Source: VFBF01 sp033764865 (GTDB taxonomy: Bacteria > Pseudomonadota > Alphaproteobacteria > Caulobacterales > Aquidulcibacteraceae). Taken from it: a DNA stretch of 64,000 nt. Below the pieces are notes generated by a model. That model made no database searches. It had not been told where the DNA came from and was given only the letters and a program-made list of their open reading frames with translations. This document shows, one piece after another, positions 26,541 to 37,200 of this stretch. Numbering within the stretch: position 1 is the first letter of the stretch; every line of letters starts with the position of its first letter. Both the position numbers and the translations under genes were made by a program. The stretch is taken from assembly GCA_033764865.1 (NCBI GenBank), contig JANRIM010000002.1, positions 55,602 through 119,601 of the forward strand, given 5' to 3'.

Positions 26541-27695
26541 TTGGCAGCAGCCGCCCTCATCGTCGCCGCCGGCCGTGGCCAACGCGCAGGCGCCGGCCTG
26601 CCCAAGCAGTTTCGTCCGTTTGCGGGGCGGCCGATGCTCCGCTGGTCGCTCGATGCGTTTCGCGCCGTGGCCAATGTCCAGCGGATTGTCGTCGTCGCCG
26701 ATCCCGCCGATGCGACCGCCCTTGGAGAATGCACGGCGGGGTTGGACGTTGAGCAGACCGCTGGAGGGCCAACCCGGACGGCTTCCGTTAGAGCAGGGCT
26801 GGAGTGGTTAGCGGGCCAGGGCCAAAGACCGGAGTGGGTGCTCATCCACGACGCCGCCCGGCCCGGCGTCAGCACCGGCCTCATTGAGAGTGTCCTCGAC
26901 GCCCTCCAGACCACAGACGCGGCGGCGCCGGCGCTTGCTGTGGCGGACGCCCTCAAGCGCACAGATGATTCAGGGGCCGTCGTCGCAGACGTCGGGCGGG
27001 ACCGCCTCTGGCGGGTGCAAACCCCGCAAGGCTTCGCCTTCGGCCCCCTGCTGGAGGCCTACCGAAGCCTCGACCCGACCGCCGTCTTCGAAGACGATCT
27101 GGCCGTGGCGCGGGCCGCGGGAATGACCACGCGCCTGGTGCCAGGCAGCGCGCGGGTCGGCAAGATCACGTTCCCGGAGGATCACGCCCTGATGGAGATG
27201 CTGGTGGGCGGACAGACCCCTTGCGTCGGCACGGGCTTCGACGCGCACCGCTTCGGACCGGGCGATCATGTCACGCTGTGCGGCGTACGCATTCCCCATG
27301 ACCGGGGCCTGTTGGGGCACTCCGACGCCGACGCCGGTTTGCACGCCCTCACCGACGCCCTGCTTGGCGCCATCGGCGCCGGCGACATCGGCGATCACTT
27401 CCCTCCGAGCGATCCGCAGTGGCGGGGCGCCGATTCAGCGGTCTTCCTGCGCCACGCCGTGGACCTGGTGGCGCGCGCGGGAGGGCGGATCGTACACGCC
27501 GACATCACGCTCATTTGCGAACGGCCGAAAATCGGGCCGCATCGCGTCGCCATGCGCGCGCGCACGGCGGACCTCCTTGGTCTGACCACGGAGCGCACCA
27601 GCGTGAAGGCGACCACCACAGAGCGGATGGGGTTCACAGGGCGCGAAGAGGGTCTCGCCGCGCAAGCCACCGCGACCGTGCTGCTGCCGCTCTGA
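26541..27695 (+). CDS. ispDF: Bifunctional IspD/IspF isoprenoid enzyme
   Basis: 384 aa with a TTG start preceded by GGAGA. Residues 1-~222 are IspD (2-C-methyl-D-erythritol 4-phosphate cytidylyltransferase): LIVAAGRGQRAG and LPKQF bind CTP, with HDAARP and TPQGF. Residues ~226-384 are IspF (MECDP synthase): GTGFDAHRF and GHSDADAGLHALTDALL provide the zinc ligands. The fusion covers two steps of the MEP pathway and is common in alphaproteobacteria. The stop is 2 bp from the convergent next gene. Confidence 0.96.
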   Translation: MAAAALIVAAGRGQRAGAGLPKQFRPFAGRPMLRWSLDAFRAVANVQRIVVVADPADATALGECTAGLDVEQTAGGPTRTASVRAGLEWLAGQGQRPEWVLIHDAARPGVSTGLIESVLDALQTTDAAAPALAVADALKRTDDSGAVVADVGRDRLWRVQTPQGFAFGPLLEAYRSLDPTAVFEDDLAVARAAGMTTRLVPGSARVGKITFPEDHALMEMLVGGQTPCVGTGFDAHRFGPGDHVTLCGVRIPHDRGLLGHSDADAGLHALTDALLGAIGAGDIGDHFPPSDPQWRGADSAVFLRHAVDLVARAGGRIVHADITLICERPKIGPHRVAMRARTADLLGLTTERTSVKATTTERMGFTGREEGLAAQATATVLLPL

Positions 27696-27697
27696 CG

Positions 27698-30307
27698 TCA
27701 AAGCCCGAGATTGGCGAGCAGCGGGCGCACCAGATTGACGTACTCGTCGCTCCACGCGCGGCCCCGCAGGTCGATGGGTCCGCACTCGGCGGCGAACGGT
27801 GACGCCGTGTCGGTGGCCGCGTCGACGATCGGACACCACTCCGGCCCCAGCATGAGGCCGTCGACGACGGCCTGCGTGCGGCCGATGACCATGACGCTCG
27901 TCGAAAACGAGGTGTAATAGTCGGCCGACTCCGAGCCCTCGAGCGACGCCCAGAGCGCGCCCCAACCACCGGCGCGGGCGACGCGAGCCGCCTCGGCGAC
28001 GAGATCCAGGTTGCGATTGGACAAGTGAAGGATGACGATCCCTTCGGGCGAAAGCTTCCTCAGGTAGAGCGCGATCGCCTCCCGCGTCAGCAAATGCGCT
28101 GGCACGGCGTCCGAGGAAAACGCATCCACGACGAGGACGTCGAACGCACCGTCGGGCAAGGTCTGCACCCCAAGCCGGGCGTCTCCGAGGATCACACGGG
28201 CGTCGGGCGCACACTGCGGGGTGTATGTGAACACGCCCGTCTGCGTCGAAAACCGCACCACCATGGGGTCGATTTCGAAGATCGTCAGCGTGTCCTGCGG
28301 CCGCTTCAGGCAGGCGGTGGAGCCCGACCCCAGCCCGATGAGACCGAGCCGAGCGGCGGGAAAGCGGGCAAGGCCCGCCTGCGTGGTCACGCCGAGCCCG
28401 GTATCGGGGTGGTAGTAGGTCATGGGTTCGCGGGTGCGTTCCCCCGTGACGTATTGTGCGCCGTGGATCGTCGTGCCGTGCATCATCACGCGAAGGACGC
28501 CGTCGCTCATGTCCGCATACTCGACGACCCGGGTGACGCCGAAGAAACTGCGCCCCTGAAAGGCGATGTTGCGGTCGGCGCTGTTGACGTGGACCGTGGC
28601 GAATGCGGCGATCACGAGCGCCGCGGCCAGCACGGGCTTTGCCCGATTGGCGAGGATGGCGACCGCAATGATCGCCAGAACGATGAAGAGCAGCTCCTCG
28701 GGCGCCGCATTCTGGCGGAAGTAGTAGATGACCCCCACCGTGAGCGCGAGGCCGAAGCCCAAAATGGCGGCGATCTCGCGCACAAGCTGGCGACGCTGCG
28801 CCATGAGCACCAAAACCGCGAACCCGAACATGCTGGCCGAAATCGAGTAGTCGACCGGGGCCCATCCATCCTGGTCGAGCGCGAGCCTGCCGATCGCGGC
28901 GGCGCCCAAAAGCCCGGCGACGCCGATGGACGCGGGGCGGGCGTACTTCTGCTCCGCGGCCGCCGCGACCACCAGCAAACCCACGAACAGGACGCTGGCG
29001 GCCTGTCCCCAGTCCTGCGCCGTCAGTTCGCCCGCCATCCAGAACGGCCGCAGGTCGCCGTCGGCCCACAAGAGCCGCGACAGCGCGACGCCGCCCGCCA
29101 CGACCATGACGAAGATCGCCGCGTAATCGGGCAAGGGCTTGTCACGGCGCGGCAGGAAAAGCGCCACGGCGGCGAGCGCCAGAGGGTATTCGTAGACGTC
29201 GTTGAAGATCACCGGCGCCAGCAGAGCCGTCGCCGCTCCGCCCACGACCCCGCCGACGCTCACCCACATGTAGAACTCAGTCAGCCGCCCGACCGGGGGC
29301 CGACGCGCCGACAGCGCAAGGTGGCACACGAGCGCGGACAGAAAAAAGCACAGCAGGCTCGCCGTCAGGGTGAAGATGAAATCGTTTTCCGTAAACGCGA
29401 TCACCACGGACGCGAGGGCGATCGGCTGCATCATGGCCACAGGGTCGCGCCACGTATCGGCGCCCTTGCCGAAGGCGATGACGAACGTGACGAGGTAGAG
29501 CGCCAAGGGAATGACCCACAGAAACGGGGCCGAGGCGACGTCCGTCGAGATATGGTTCGTGACGCCCAGCATGAGGCTCGAAGGCGCGGCGGCCGCAGCC
29601 ATCCAGAACAGGCGGTCACCCCACGTGGAGGTCGGCGCCGCCTCGTCTTGCGGGGGGGCTTCGGCGGTGTCGGTGCGGCTCGCCAGCCAACCGGCGCCTA
29701 CAATGGCGATCGACACGACGACGAACGCCGCCGCCCAAGCCTGCGCCTGCACGGAAAGACCCAGCAGCGGCTCCACCGCGATGGGATAGGCCGCCAGACC
29801 CAGGAGGCTGCCAAGGTTGCTGGCCGCATAGAGATGATAGGGATCGTGGGCGTCTGCCCGACCGGTGCGAGCGTACCAGGCCTGAAGCAAAGGCGCGGTC
29901 GCAGAGATGGCCGCGTACGGGAGGCCGACGGACAGACCGAGGACGCCCAGCAGCCACAGGATCGGCCGCTCGGTGTCTGGCTGGCCGAGCGCCGTCGACA
30001 CCGCGATCGTCAGGCCGCCGCCGGCCAAAATGAGCGCGAGAACGGCGATCGCCAGTACGCCGCCGTGGATCAGGACCTGCGTTCTCAGCGAGGCGAGACG
30101 CGCCAGCCTGTGCGCGTAGACGTAACCCAGCAGCAGCGCGGCCTGGAAGAACACCATCGACGTGTTCCAAACCGCCGGCGAGCCGCCCAGCTGCGGCGTC
30201 GTCATCCGGGCGAACATCGGCTGCAGGAGAAAGATGAGCGCCGCGCTCGCGAACATGACGCCGGCGAACGCGGGCACCGCCGCCCGGCGGGCTTCCTGGG
30301 ATTGCAT
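27698..30307 (-). CDS. Large membrane protein fused to a spermidine-synthase-like domain
   Basis: 869 aa from ATG 30307, which has GAGGGG upstream. The first ~600 residues hold many hydrophobic segments (for example FAGVMFASAALIFLLQPMFA near residue 14 and repeated Ala/Leu/Val helices to ~610). The last ~250 residues resemble the Rossmann methyltransferase-like fold of spermidine synthases: GLIGLGSGSTACL, then IFEIDPMVVRFS and VILGDARLGVQ. The GxGxG loop is GSGS. Related 'fused MFS/spermidine synthase' proteins are widespread, and their substrate is mostly unknown. I cannot say whether polyamine is made. Confidence 0.82.
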   Translation of the reverse strand: MQSQEARRAAVPAFAGVMFASAALIFLLQPMFARMTTPQLGGSPAVWNTSMVFFQAALLLGYVYAHRLARLASLRTQVLIHGGVLAIAVLALILAGGGLTIAVSTALGQPDTERPILWLLGVLGLSVGLPYAAISATAPLLQAWYARTGRADAHDPYHLYAASNLGSLLGLAAYPIAVEPLLGLSVQAQAWAAAFVVVSIAIVGAGWLASRTDTAEAPPQDEAAPTSTWGDRLFWMAAAAAPSSLMLGVTNHISTDVASAPFLWVIPLALYLVTFVIAFGKGADTWRDPVAMMQPIALASVVIAFTENDFIFTLTASLLCFFLSALVCHLALSARRPPVGRLTEFYMWVSVGGVVGGAATALLAPVIFNDVYEYPLALAAVALFLPRRDKPLPDYAAIFVMVVAGGVALSRLLWADGDLRPFWMAGELTAQDWGQAASVLFVGLLVVAAAAEQKYARPASIGVAGLLGAAAIGRLALDQDGWAPVDYSISASMFGFAVLVLMAQRRQLVREIAAILGFGLALTVGVIYYFRQNAAPEELLFIVLAIIAVAILANRAKPVLAAALVIAAFATVHVNSADRNIAFQGRSFFGVTRVVEYADMSDGVLRVMMHGTTIHGAQYVTGERTREPMTYYHPDTGLGVTTQAGLARFPAARLGLIGLGSGSTACLKRPQDTLTIFEIDPMVVRFSTQTGVFTYTPQCAPDARVILGDARLGVQTLPDGAFDVLVVDAFSSDAVPAHLLTREAIALYLRKLSPEGIVILHLSNRNLDLVAEAARVARAGGWGALWASLEGSESADYYTSFSTSVMVIGRTQAVVDGLMLGPEWCPIVDAATDTASPFAAECGPIDLRGRAWSDEYVNLVRPLLANLGL

Positions 30308-30455
30308 AGATGACCCCTCGCAAGGCGAATGCGGTGACTTGGCGCGGTCTGTGCCAGCCGGCGCGGCGAATGGGAACGCCCGATCGCATAACGACGACGT
30401 GTATCGAACGATTCTGCCGCTGGCGCGGATCGGGCGCACCGGGCATTGTACGGCG

Positions 30456-30947
30456 ATGTTCCCTGACGACCTCCTCCACAGCGCGCGGCTTCTTTTGGCC
30501 GAGGCGGAAGACCGCCGCCTCAAGATCGCCACCGCCGAGAGCTGCACGGGCGGCCTCGTGGCGGCCCTGCTGACGGAAATCGCCGGCTCGTCCGCCGTGT
30601 TCGAACGGGGCTTCGTCACCTATTCCAATCGCGCAAAGGAGGAACTGCTGGGCGTGCCGGGCGACCTCATCGCCGACGTGGGCGCGGTGAGCGAGGCGGT
30701 GGCGCGCACGATGGCCGAAGGCGCCTTGCGGGAGGCGCACGCCAACATCGCAGTTTCCATCACGGGCGTCGCAGGCCCCGGGGGCGGCACCGCGTTCAAG
30801 CCGGTGGGCCTCGTTCACCTCGCCGCCGCGCGGGAGAACCGCGCCCTTGTTCACGAGACCTTGCGGCTTGGAGACATCGGGCGGTCGGCGATCCGCATGG
30901 CCGCCGTCGCCAAGGCGATCGAATTGTTGCGGCGGATGGTCGCCTAG
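30456..30947 (+). CDS. pncC: CinA C-terminal domain protein / nicotinamide-nucleotide amidase
   Basis: 163 aa, the stand-alone PncC form. TAESCTGGLVAALLTEIAG (about residues 27-45) carries the active-site Ser/Lys neighbourhood; YSNRAKEELLGVP and SITGVAGPGGGT are family hallmarks. It deamidates NMN to NaMN in NAD recycling. ATG 30456 fits; the frame is open upstream into a non-conserved region. It overlaps the coq10-like gene tail-to-tail by 4 bp. Confidence 0.92.
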   Translation: MFPDDLLHSARLLLAEAEDRRLKIATAESCTGGLVAALLTEIAGSSAVFERGFVTYSNRAKEELLGVPGDLIADVGAVSEAVARTMAEGALREAHANIAVSITGVAGPGGGTAFKPVGLVHLAAARENRALVHETLRLGDIGRSAIRMAAVAKAIELLRRMVA

Positions 30948-31414
30948 ACCGTGACCGGCGCCGTCGCGAAGCGGCGCGCCGCCTCCTTCTCGAACGCCGC
31001 CATGATTCGCGCCGCCGCCCGGTCGCGGTTGACCCGGACGAGCGTGTTCAGAAGCGGGTTCTTGAATTCGTAGGCGATCCAGAAGCGGACGATGGCGCCA
31101 CCCTGTCCATCGGGCAGGAACCGCCAATGGTTTTCCAGGCGTCGGAACGGCCCGCTCACCAACGTGACATCCACCTCGCCCGCCGCCGTCGCGCTCCGCA
31201 CGCGCGTAGAGAACCGTTCACGCAGGGACTTCCAGCCCACGAGCACGTGCGCGATCGCCTCGCGGACGCCATCCTGCTCCCGCTCGCCTGAGACCTTCAT
31301 GTCGAGAACCCACGGAATGAAGGACGGATAGGCGCGCACATCCCCGACCATCTCGCACAGCGCGTCGGGCGCGTAAGGCAACCGACGCTCGGCCTCTATG
31401 GTCACAGCGCTCAT
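30944..31414 (-). CDS. Coq10/RatA-like START-domain ubiquinone-binding protein
   Basis: 156 aa. RRLPYAPDALCEMVGDVRAY, YPSFIPWVLDMKVSGERE and a C-terminal VRFWIAYEFKNPLLN match the polyketide-cyclase/START family of Coq10 and RatA. In bacteria and mitochondria this family is linked to ubiquinone handling in respiration; the E. coli homologue was also named a ribosome-association toxin. The start overlaps the lipA stop by 4 bp, a conserved lipA-coq10 pairing that favours the quinone role. Confidence 0.85.
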   Translation of the reverse strand: MSAVTIEAERRLPYAPDALCEMVGDVRAYPSFIPWVLDMKVSGEREQDGVREAIAHVLVGWKSLRERFSTRVRSATAAGEVDVTLVSGPFRRLENHWRFLPDGQGGAIVRFWIAYEFKNPLLNTLVRVNRDRAAARIMAAFEKEAARRFATAPVTV

Positions 31415-32400
31415 GCGCGCGACTGTTCCATCGCCGCCCGCGCCGCGCGGAGCCGGACGAAATCCTCGCCGGCATGGTGGCTCGAACGGGTCAGCGGGCT
31501 GGCGGAGACCATCAGGAACCCCTTCGACCGGGCGATGGTCGCGAGGCCGTCGAACTCTTCGGGCGTCCAGTACCGATCGATCGCCGCGTGTTTGCGCGTC
31601 GGTTGCAGGTACTGGCCGATGGTCAGGAAATCGACACCCGCCGACTGCATGTCGTCCATGACCTGGACCACCTCGGCGCGCGTTTCGCCCAAGCCCACCA
31701 TCAGCCCGGATTTCGTGAACAGACGACCGTTCCGCTCCTTCACCCGCTCGAGCAGGCGCAGGGAATGGTAGTACCGGGCGCCTGGACGGATGGTGAGGTA
31801 GAGCCGCGGCACGGTCTCCAGATTGTGGTTGAAGACGTCCGGCGCAGCGTCGATCACCTGCTCGGCGGCGCCGGGCTTGCGCAGGAAGTCGGGCGTCAGA
31901 ACCTCGATGGTCGTGGCCGGCGTGGCCGCGCGGATCGCCCCGATGGTCTCGACGAAATGACGCGCGCCGCCGTCCTCAAGGTCGTCCCGGTCCACGGAGG
32001 TGACGACCACATGGGCGAGCCCCATGGCGTCCACCGCGCGCGCCACATTCGCCGGTTCCTGCGGGTCGATGGGCCCTGGCAGGCCGGTGGCGACGTTGCA
32101 GAAGCTGCACGCCCGGGTGCACACCTCCCCAAGGATCATGAAGGTGGCGTGGCGTTGCTGCCAGCATTCCCCGATGTTGGGGCAGGCGGCTTCCTCGCAC
32201 ACGGTGACGAGCCCGTTTTGCCGGACGATGTCCCTGGTCTGCTGGTAGGCGGCGCCCGCGGGGGCGCGGACGCGGATCCAGTCCGGCTTGCGCAGCACTG
32301 GGGTGTCCGGCCGCTCGCGCTTTTCGGGGTGCCGGTGGACCGCCGCCCCTTCCGGGGCCTGGGGCGAGGTCCGGCCAAGGTTGTCGATGAGGGTCGCCAT
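31411..32400 (-). CDS. lipA: Lipoyl synthase
   Basis: 329 aa radical-SAM enzyme. The auxiliary cluster motif is CEEAACPNIGEC and the radical-SAM CxxxCxxC is CTRACSFC. The C-terminal SASPLTRSSHHAG matches the R-S-S-Y/H-H-A signature. It inserts two sulfurs into octanoyl groups on E2/H-protein lipoyl domains. The pdh genes and lpdA on the same strand upstream make the lipoylated enzymes it serves. Confidence 0.97.
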   Translation of the reverse strand: MATLIDNLGRTSPQAPEGAAVHRHPEKRERPDTPVLRKPDWIRVRAPAGAAYQQTRDIVRQNGLVTVCEEAACPNIGECWQQRHATFMILGEVCTRACSFCNVATGLPGPIDPQEPANVARAVDAMGLAHVVVTSVDRDDLEDGGARHFVETIGAIRAATPATTIEVLTPDFLRKPGAAEQVIDAAPDVFNHNLETVPRLYLTIRPGARYYHSLRLLERVKERNGRLFTKSGLMVGLGETRAEVVQVMDDMQSAGVDFLTIGQYLQPTRKHAAIDRYWTPEEFDGLATIARSKGFLMVSASPLTRSSHHAGEDFVRLRAARAAMEQSRA

Positions 32401-32552
32401 GGGCGGAACATGGGGCGAACCGTCGGGGCGATCAATGCGTATTCGGCTGCGCGCCGCTTGCGAAAACGACGCAATTGGGTAGCGTTGTTACAGCGTTGAA
32501 ACAAAAATCACGGGCCAGGCCAAAGCCAAGGTCCCAAGGGAGCGTCCAGCCT

Positions 32553-34130
32553 ATGGTGGTCAAGCCGTTCGACGTAGCGCGGACGCGCATCACGCTTTTT
32601 GACGCGCTCCTGCGCGCCCGCGCCGAGTGCGGTGGGAAGACCCCGATCCTTGAGGACCACGACCGCAAGGTTCTCACATACGACGACATCGTGCGGGCGG
32701 CCTTTGCGCTTGGCGGCAAACTGAAGGGCCTCACGCGGCCGAGAGAGGCAGTCGGCGTCCTGCTGCCCTCGGGCGTTGGCGCGACCGTGGTTTTTTTCGC
32801 GCTCCAGGCGATCGGCCGCACGCCCGTCATGCTCAACTTCACGGCGGGTGCGGCGAACATCAAGGGCGCCTGCAAGGCCGCCGGCGTGCGGAGGATCCTG
32901 ACGGCGCACAAGTTCGTCGAAGCGGGCAAGCTCGAGCCGTTGATGACGGATCTCGCCCGGGACGTGACGCTCACCTACGCAGAGGATATCCGCAGCCAGG
33001 TCCACCTTGGCGACAAGCTCGCCGCACTTGTCAAAAGCTACTTCCCGAAACGGTTCCGCGCGTCCGGCAACCCGGACGATCCCGGCGTGATCCTGTTCAC
33101 GTCCGGAAGCTTCGGCGCGCCGAAAGGCGCGATGCTCAGCCACGCCAACATCGTGGCCAACGTCGAGCAGGTGGCCGCGCACGTGGCCTTCGACCCTGCA
33201 TGGGTCTTTTTCAATCCGCTGCCCATGTTCCACTGCTACGGATTGACCGGCGGGACGCTCTTGCCGCTGCTCATCGGACGCAAGGTCTTCCTCTATCCCT
33301 CGCCGCTGCACTTCAAGGAAATCCCCCAGCTCATCGCCGAGTGCGGGGCCAACATCCTGTTCGCCACCGACACGTTTGCCCACCAGTATGCGCGCTCCGC
33401 CAAGGGCGACGCGCTGAAGTGCCTCAAGTTCTGCGTGCTGGGCGCTGAAAAGGTGAAACCCGAGACGCGGGAGCTTTACGCCCGCCGGTTCGGCGTCGAG
33501 CTTCTGGAGGGATATGGCGCGACGGAAGCGTCCCCCGTCATTGCGGTCAACCAGCCGGCCAGCCAACCCGGGGGCGAAAATCGCCCAGGGACCGTGGGAC
33601 GGCTCCTGCCCGGCATCGAGGTCCGTCTCGACGACGTGCCCGGCATCGCGGAGGGCAGGAAACTCGTGGTACGCGGGCCCAACGTCATGCGTGGCTATCT
33701 CCTTGCTGACGGCGGCGTCGAAGAAATCGCCGACGGCTGGCACGACACCGGGGATGTGGTGAGCATCGACGCCGACGGCTTTGTTTCGATCATCGGGCGC
33801 GTGAAGCGTTTCGCAAAGATCGGCGGGGAAATGGTGTCGCTCAACCAGGTCGAGGGTTTCGCCTCCGCCGTCTGGCCCGAGCACCGGCACGCCGCTGTCT
33901 CGTTACCCGATCCGCGCAAGGGCGAACGGGTCATCCTGCTTTCGGATGCGCCCGATGCGGATCCGGTCAAGATCCTGGAGTGGGCGCACCGGAACGGCGC
34001 GCCGGAAATCGCGGTGCCCAAGAAGGTTCTGAAGGTGGCCGAAATTCCCGTGCTCGGTACTGGAAAGACTGATTACGTGACCGTCCAGAAGATGGTCGAA
34101 GAAGCCCTGAAGCACGCCGAAGCCGCCTGA
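32553..34130 (+). CDS. AMP-binding acyl-CoA / acyl-ACP synthetase (Aas C-terminal-like)
   Basis: 525 aa from ATG 32553 (AAGGGAG about 10 nt upstream); a TTG 26 codons earlier is less likely. The P-loop is ILFTSGSFGAPKGAMLSH, followed by GYGATEASPVIAVN and WHDTGDVVSID, the adenylate-forming superfamily motifs, and a C-terminal GTGKTDYVTVQ with the catalytic lysine. The overall pattern is closest to the synthetase half of 2-acyl-GPE acyltransferase/acyl-ACP synthetase, without the acyltransferase domain. It probably activates fatty acids for phospholipid recycling (inference). It is inserted between lpdA and lipA on the opposite strand. Confidence 0.85.
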   Translation: MVVKPFDVARTRITLFDALLRARAECGGKTPILEDHDRKVLTYDDIVRAAFALGGKLKGLTRPREAVGVLLPSGVGATVVFFALQAIGRTPVMLNFTAGAANIKGACKAAGVRRILTAHKFVEAGKLEPLMTDLARDVTLTYAEDIRSQVHLGDKLAALVKSYFPKRFRASGNPDDPGVILFTSGSFGAPKGAMLSHANIVANVEQVAAHVAFDPAWVFFNPLPMFHCYGLTGGTLLPLLIGRKVFLYPSPLHFKEIPQLIAECGANILFATDTFAHQYARSAKGDALKCLKFCVLGAEKVKPETRELYARRFGVELLEGYGATEASPVIAVNQPASQPGGENRPGTVGRLLPGIEVRLDDVPGIAEGRKLVVRGPNVMRGYLLADGGVEEIADGWHDTGDVVSIDADGFVSIIGRVKRFAKIGGEMVSLNQVEGFASAVWPEHRHAAVSLPDPRKGERVILLSDAPDADPVKILEWAHRNGAPEIAVPKKVLKVAEIPVLGTGKTDYVTVQKMVEEALKHAEAA

Positions 34131-34186
34131 CGCGGCCGGGCCGGCGCGCGCACGACGCGCCCCGGGCGCGCGATGCGCGCAAACCG

Positions 34187-35599
<1,413 letters not shown>

Positions 35600-35602
35600 C
35601 TC

Positions 35603-36256
35603 CTAAAGGGGCGCCCGCTGCAGCCCGAACGCTCCGATGACGCCGTCGATGACGAACTGCGCCGCGAGCGCGGCCAGAATGATCCCGAAAATGCGCGTGA
35701 TCATCGCCGCCACAGTCGCTCCCATGAGTTTGGTGAGCGGGCCCGCGGCTAGGAACGCGCCGAGCGTCAGCGCGAGGTTGGCGCCGGCCCCGGCGAGGAT
35801 CGCGGCGCGTTCGGCGGCGGCGTCGTTCTGGGTGAAGTAGAGGATCATCGTGGCGATGGCGCCCGGCCCGGCGATCAGCGGGATCGCCAGCGGAAACACC
35901 GAGATGTCGTCATGCTCACCCGGGTGCGCGAGGCGTTCCTCGATCACCTTCTGGTTGCGCTCCTCGCGGCGCTGCGTCTGCTTTTCGAACAGCATGTCCA
36001 CTGCGATCAGGAAGAGCAGCAAGCCGCCGGCGATCCGGAAGGCGTCCAGCGAGACGTGGAGCTTGTCGAGCAGCCAAGCCCCGCCGAACGCAAAGCCCAA
36101 CAGCACGAGGGTGGCGATGAACACGCTCTTGAGCGCCATCGCGCGTCGCCAGGCGGGGGGCATGCCCTGCGTCAGCGACGCGAACATGGGCGCCACGCCA
36201 GGCGGATCGATCACCACGAAAAAGGTGACGAACGCTGCGAGGAAAAGATCGAGCAT
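35603..36256 (-). CDS. MarC family integral membrane protein
   Basis: 217 aa from ATG 36256 (MLDLFLAAFVTFFVVIDPPG); the longer open frame upstream is not conserved. About six hydrophobic helices are visible. AIPLIAGPGAIATMILYF is the MarC signature. The family's transport role is unproven; early links to multiple antibiotic resistance did not hold for E. coli MarC. The stop is 3 bp before the lpdA start, so it is cotranscribed with lpdA. Confidence 0.9.
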   Translation of the reverse strand: MLDLFLAAFVTFFVVIDPPGVAPMFASLTQGMPPAWRRAMALKSVFIATLVLLGFAFGGAWLLDKLHVSLDAFRIAGGLLLFLIAVDMLFEKQTQRREERNQKVIEERLAHPGEHDDISVFPLAIPLIAGPGAIATMILYFTQNDAAAERAAILAGAGANLALTLGAFLAAGPLTKLMGATVAAMITRIFGIILAALAAQFVIDGVIGAFGLQRAPL

Positions 36257-36403
36257 GGGGCGTTCTAGCGTGGGTTGCGCCCGGGGCAATGGCGTTCCCG
36301 GGACGCAGGCATGCGCCCGCGCCCGCACGGACGAGGTCCTGCGGTGGTTCAAGGGGCGCTCGGGCCGGCGTCGGGGCCGGCGGCGTGGACGTGTGGGGGC
36401 GGT

Positions 36404-36913
36404 CTAGGAGGTGTCGGCGGCGGCCGTGACGGGGGCGGCGACGCCCCGGAGCGCGATAGCAGGCGGCCGGCGCGCGACGACAGCCAACCGTTTGAGACCA
36501 CGGGCGATGCGCCGCGCGATGGCGGCGGCGACCCTGCCGGGATCGGCGAGCCAGCGCCACAGCTGCGCGAGACGACCGCGCGCCGAGCGCGACCGCCATT
36601 GCAGCTGACGCGTCAACACCCGGAAGCTGGCGCGACAGCGCGTGCGCGCAAATCCGCGGGGCGGCGCGTGCAGGCGGGTCCGTCGCGCACCCGGCGTGGG
36701 GACGCCGTGCGCAACCACAGCCGCGACCAGCAGCACTGCTTTGAGGTCGGCGCGCGCCGCGTTCAGTTCCGCCCGGATCCAGCCACGCCACGCCCGAGCC
36801 GCCGCCCCGTCGCCGAGCAGGTCGGCGACGTCGAGAACGAAGCCCACCATCCAGACACGGAAGGCGGCGAGGCAGGATTCGATGATTTTGAGGGCGTGCT
36901 GCTGTCTCTCCAT
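36404..36913 (-). CDS. Hypothetical protein, Arg/Ala-rich
   Basis: 169 aa from ATG 36913, MERQQHALKIIESCLAAF. The N-terminal half has one hydrophobic helix-like stretch (AFRVWMVGFVLDVADLLG) and an ARADLKAVLLVAAVV helix. The C-terminal half is strongly basic (repeated Arg with Trp, such as RGRLAQLWRWLADPG). No family recognised. No good SD is visible. The amphipathic, non-random pattern argues for a real gene in an otherwise empty 940-bp stretch, but a fortuitous GC-rich frame is possible. Same strand as its neighbours marC and the cupin gene. Confidence 0.45.
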   Translation of the reverse strand: MERQQHALKIIESCLAAFRVWMVGFVLDVADLLGDGAAARAWRGWIRAELNAARADLKAVLLVAAVVAHGVPTPGARRTRLHAPPRGFARTRCRASFRVLTRQLQWRSRSARGRLAQLWRWLADPGRVAAAIARRIARGLKRLAVVARRPPAIALRGVAAPVTAAADTS

Positions 36914-37200
36914 GCGCGCACTATCGCACGGCCGGGCGTGAGGAGGACGGACGGCGTGCGCGCGCCGCGCCCTGTCCCCTTCCCTGCGGCGGCGCATCGC
37001 TTGGCGCCCATCGATGGATTTTTCGGTTGTCCCCACGGCGCGCCACGCGCGGGCGGGGACACGAGGCTTCCTCCGCCGAAGGGCAGGATAATCGACGCGG
37101 GGCGCATCGATCCGGGCGAGGGCGAACGGAGCCTTCGGACGTTCGATCGGGCGCGGCGCCCGGCGATGATGGACGGACGCCTGCCGCCCCGGGAAACGCG
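36914..37200. other. Intergenic region between hypothetical gene and cupin gene
   Basis: 287 bp with no gene I can support. It contains a long GC-rich dyad at about 37030-37060 (GTCCCC ... GGGGAC enclosing CGCGC/GCGCG arms) without a T run on either strand. Several GC-rich frames cross the region but lack starts or conserved sequence. Confidence 0.35.

Noticed and set aside
28025..30313. 762-codon plus-strand frame
   Set aside because: It is antisense to the membrane/spermidine-synthase-like gene, rich in His/Arg/Gly/Asp without domain pattern, a typical GC-rich shadow frame.
34141..34183. GC-rich palindromes between the AMP-binding gene and lpdA, considered as a bidirectional terminator
   Set aside because: Stems are present but there is no T run on either strand, and random GC-rich sequence gives similar dyads.
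37030..37060. Long GC dyad downstream of the cupin gene, considered as a terminator
   Set aside because: It is about 140 bp from the stop and lacks a T tract.
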